DNA from: Pseudomonadota bacterium
GTDB taxonomy: Bacteria; Pseudomonadota; Alphaproteobacteria; Rhizobiales; Beijerinckiaceae
Assembly (NCBI GenBank): GCA_028876585.1
Contig: JAGWRL010000342.1
Location: 1-7,565 of the forward strand
Reading direction: 5' to 3'
DNA: 7,565 nucleotides
The notes beneath the pieces were generated by a model that was given only the letters and a program-made list of their open reading frames with translations, was not told the DNA's origin and ran no database searches. Made by a program: the position numbers and the translations under genes. The first letter of the stretch is position 1. Each line of letters opens with the position of its first letter. Shown piece by piece: positions 6,578-7,565 of this stretch.

Positions 6578-7565
6578 TCATTCGGCGGCGGCCGGGGCGC
6601 CGAGCGGCTCCTCCTGGGTTTCCGCCCGCGCGGGCTTGCGCGCGGTGCGCCGCCCCGCCAGCCAGGAATCGATCTTGTCGAGATAAATGTAGACCACCGG
6701 CGTGATGTAGAGCGTCAGCACCTGCGACACGCACAGGCCGCCGACGATGGCGATGCCCAGCGGCTGCCGCAATTCCGCGCCGGCGCCGGTGCCGAAGGCG
6801 ATCGGCAGCGAGCCGAGCAGCGCGGCGAGCGTGGTCATGATGATCGGGCGGAACCGCACCAGCGCCGCCTCGCGGATCGCGCTGACCGCGTCGGCGCCCT
6901 CGCGCCGGCGCACCAGCGCGAAATCGACCATCATGATCGCGTTCTTCTTGACGATGCCGATGAGCAGGATGACGCCGACGATGGCGATGACGCTGAGGTC
7001 GTAGCCGAACAGCATCAGCATGAGCAGCGCGCCGACGCCGGCCGAGGGCAGCGCCGAGAGAATGGTGATCGGGTGGATGTAGCTCTCATAGAGCATGCCG
7101 AGCACGATGTAGACGGCGAGCAGCGCAGCCGCGATCAGAACGGGCTCGTTGCCGAGGGATTGCTGAAACGCCTTGGCTGTCCCCTGGAACATGCCGTGGA
7201 TCGACGTCGGCACGCCGAGGCGGGCCACCTGATCGTCAATCGCCGCGGTCGCCTCGCTCAGCGAGCCCCCGGAAGCGAGATCGAACGATAGGGTCGAGGC
7301 GGCAAACAGATTCTGGTGATAGACCGCATGCGGCGTGTCCTTTATCTCAAAACGACTGAAGGCGGAGAGCGGCACCATGATTTCAGGAGAGGTGCTGACC
7401 GCGTAACCGGTCGAAGTGGGGCTGCGGGCGGTATTCGCCAGAGCATTGTTCGCCGCATTACGGGCGACATTGCCGGCAATCTGCGCCGCGGGAGTGCTCG
7501 AAATACTGCTTTTCGCGGTCGATGCATTGGCCACCACCGTGCCGGCAAGCGGTTGGGTTCCTTGA
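6578..7565 (-). CDS. RND multidrug efflux pump inner-membrane subunit, MdtB/MdtC-like, C-terminal part
   Basis: The frame remains open to the last base, so this is the last 328 residues of a protein normally a little over 1000 long. The GTG at 7537 is an internal Val, not a start. The pump is a proton-driven inner-membrane trimer working with an adaptor and an outer-membrane channel. Visible parts are the end of the second periplasmic porter domain (VPLSAF, HQNLFAASTLSFDL, GMFQGTAKAFQQSL) followed by five membrane helices: AAALLAVYIVLGMLYES, the ITILSALPSAGVGALL helix, GVILLIGIVKKNAIMMVDFA, IIMTTLAALLGSLPIAFG and GGLCVSQVLTLYITPVVYIY. The closest family I recognise is MdtB/MdtC. The proton-relay Asp pair lies outside the window. 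An Ala/Asn/Ser/Thr-rich insertion precedes VPLSAF. Codon use changes sharply within the gene (see findings). Confidence 0.93.
   Translation of the reverse strand, partial: QGTQPLAGTVVANASTAKSSISSTPAAQIAGNVARNAANNALANTARSPTSTGYAVSTSPEIMVPLSAFSRFEIKDTPHAVYHQNLFAASTLSFDLASGGSLSEATAAIDDQVARLGVPTSIHGMFQGTAKAFQQSLGNEPVLIAAALLAVYIVLGMLYESYIHPITILSALPSAGVGALLMLMLFGYDLSVIAIVGVILLIGIVKKNAIMMVDFALVRRREGADAVSAIREAALVRFRPIIMTTLAALLGSLPIAFGTGAGAELRQPLGIAIVGGLCVSQVLTLYITPVVYIYLDKIDSWLAGRRTARKPARAETQEEPLGAPAAAE

Overview
The window is high-GC DNA packed with short-spaced genes. The gene set and the protein sequences point to an alphaproteobacterium, probably Hyphomicrobiales (Rhizobiales; the Methylocystis/Rhodoblastus/Beijerinckiaceae area is my impression, not a proven placement). 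The main clue is an LpoA-like lipoprotein gene divergent from rsmI-yraN-gshB. Nine genes are present, two cut by the window edges. I see no RNA gene, mobile element or CRISPR array, and no gene-free stretch longer than about 160 bases.

Layout from left to right. (1) The C-terminal end of a creatininase-family amidohydrolase (+) runs tail-to-tail into gshB. (2) A minus-strand operon rsmI > yraN > gshB is read leftwards from about 2615, with a 4-base stop/start overlap and a 7-base gap. Its products are a 16S rRNA methyltransferase, a YraN/UPF0102 nuclease-fold protein and glutathione synthetase. (3) Divergent from it, across a 157-base intergenic region, is an LpoA-like lipoprotein with a periplasmic-binding-protein fold (+). 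(4) Tail-to-tail with that gene is uppP (undecaprenyl diphosphatase, -). (5) Upstream of uppP on the same strand are an exported DsbA/Com1-like thiol oxidoreductase and an exported AroQ-type chorismate mutase. (6) Divergent from the mutase is a small MAPEG-family membrane protein (+). (7) Tail-to-tail with it is the 3' part of an MdtB/MdtC-like RND efflux pump gene (-), whose 5' end lies beyond the window.

Functionally this is mostly envelope and housekeeping: peptidoglycan synthesis (LpoA-like activator, UppP), periplasmic thiol chemistry (DsbA-like), glutathione (GshB, and possibly the MAPEG protein), ribosome modification (RsmI) and efflux (RND). I do not see a new multi-gene system. The points most worth a second look are a sharp change in codon use inside the RND gene near position 7127, an exported chorismate mutase with a probable Glu at a catalytic Gln position, a 21-base tandem repeat upstream of uppP, and three convergent gene pairs whose stop codons almost touch.
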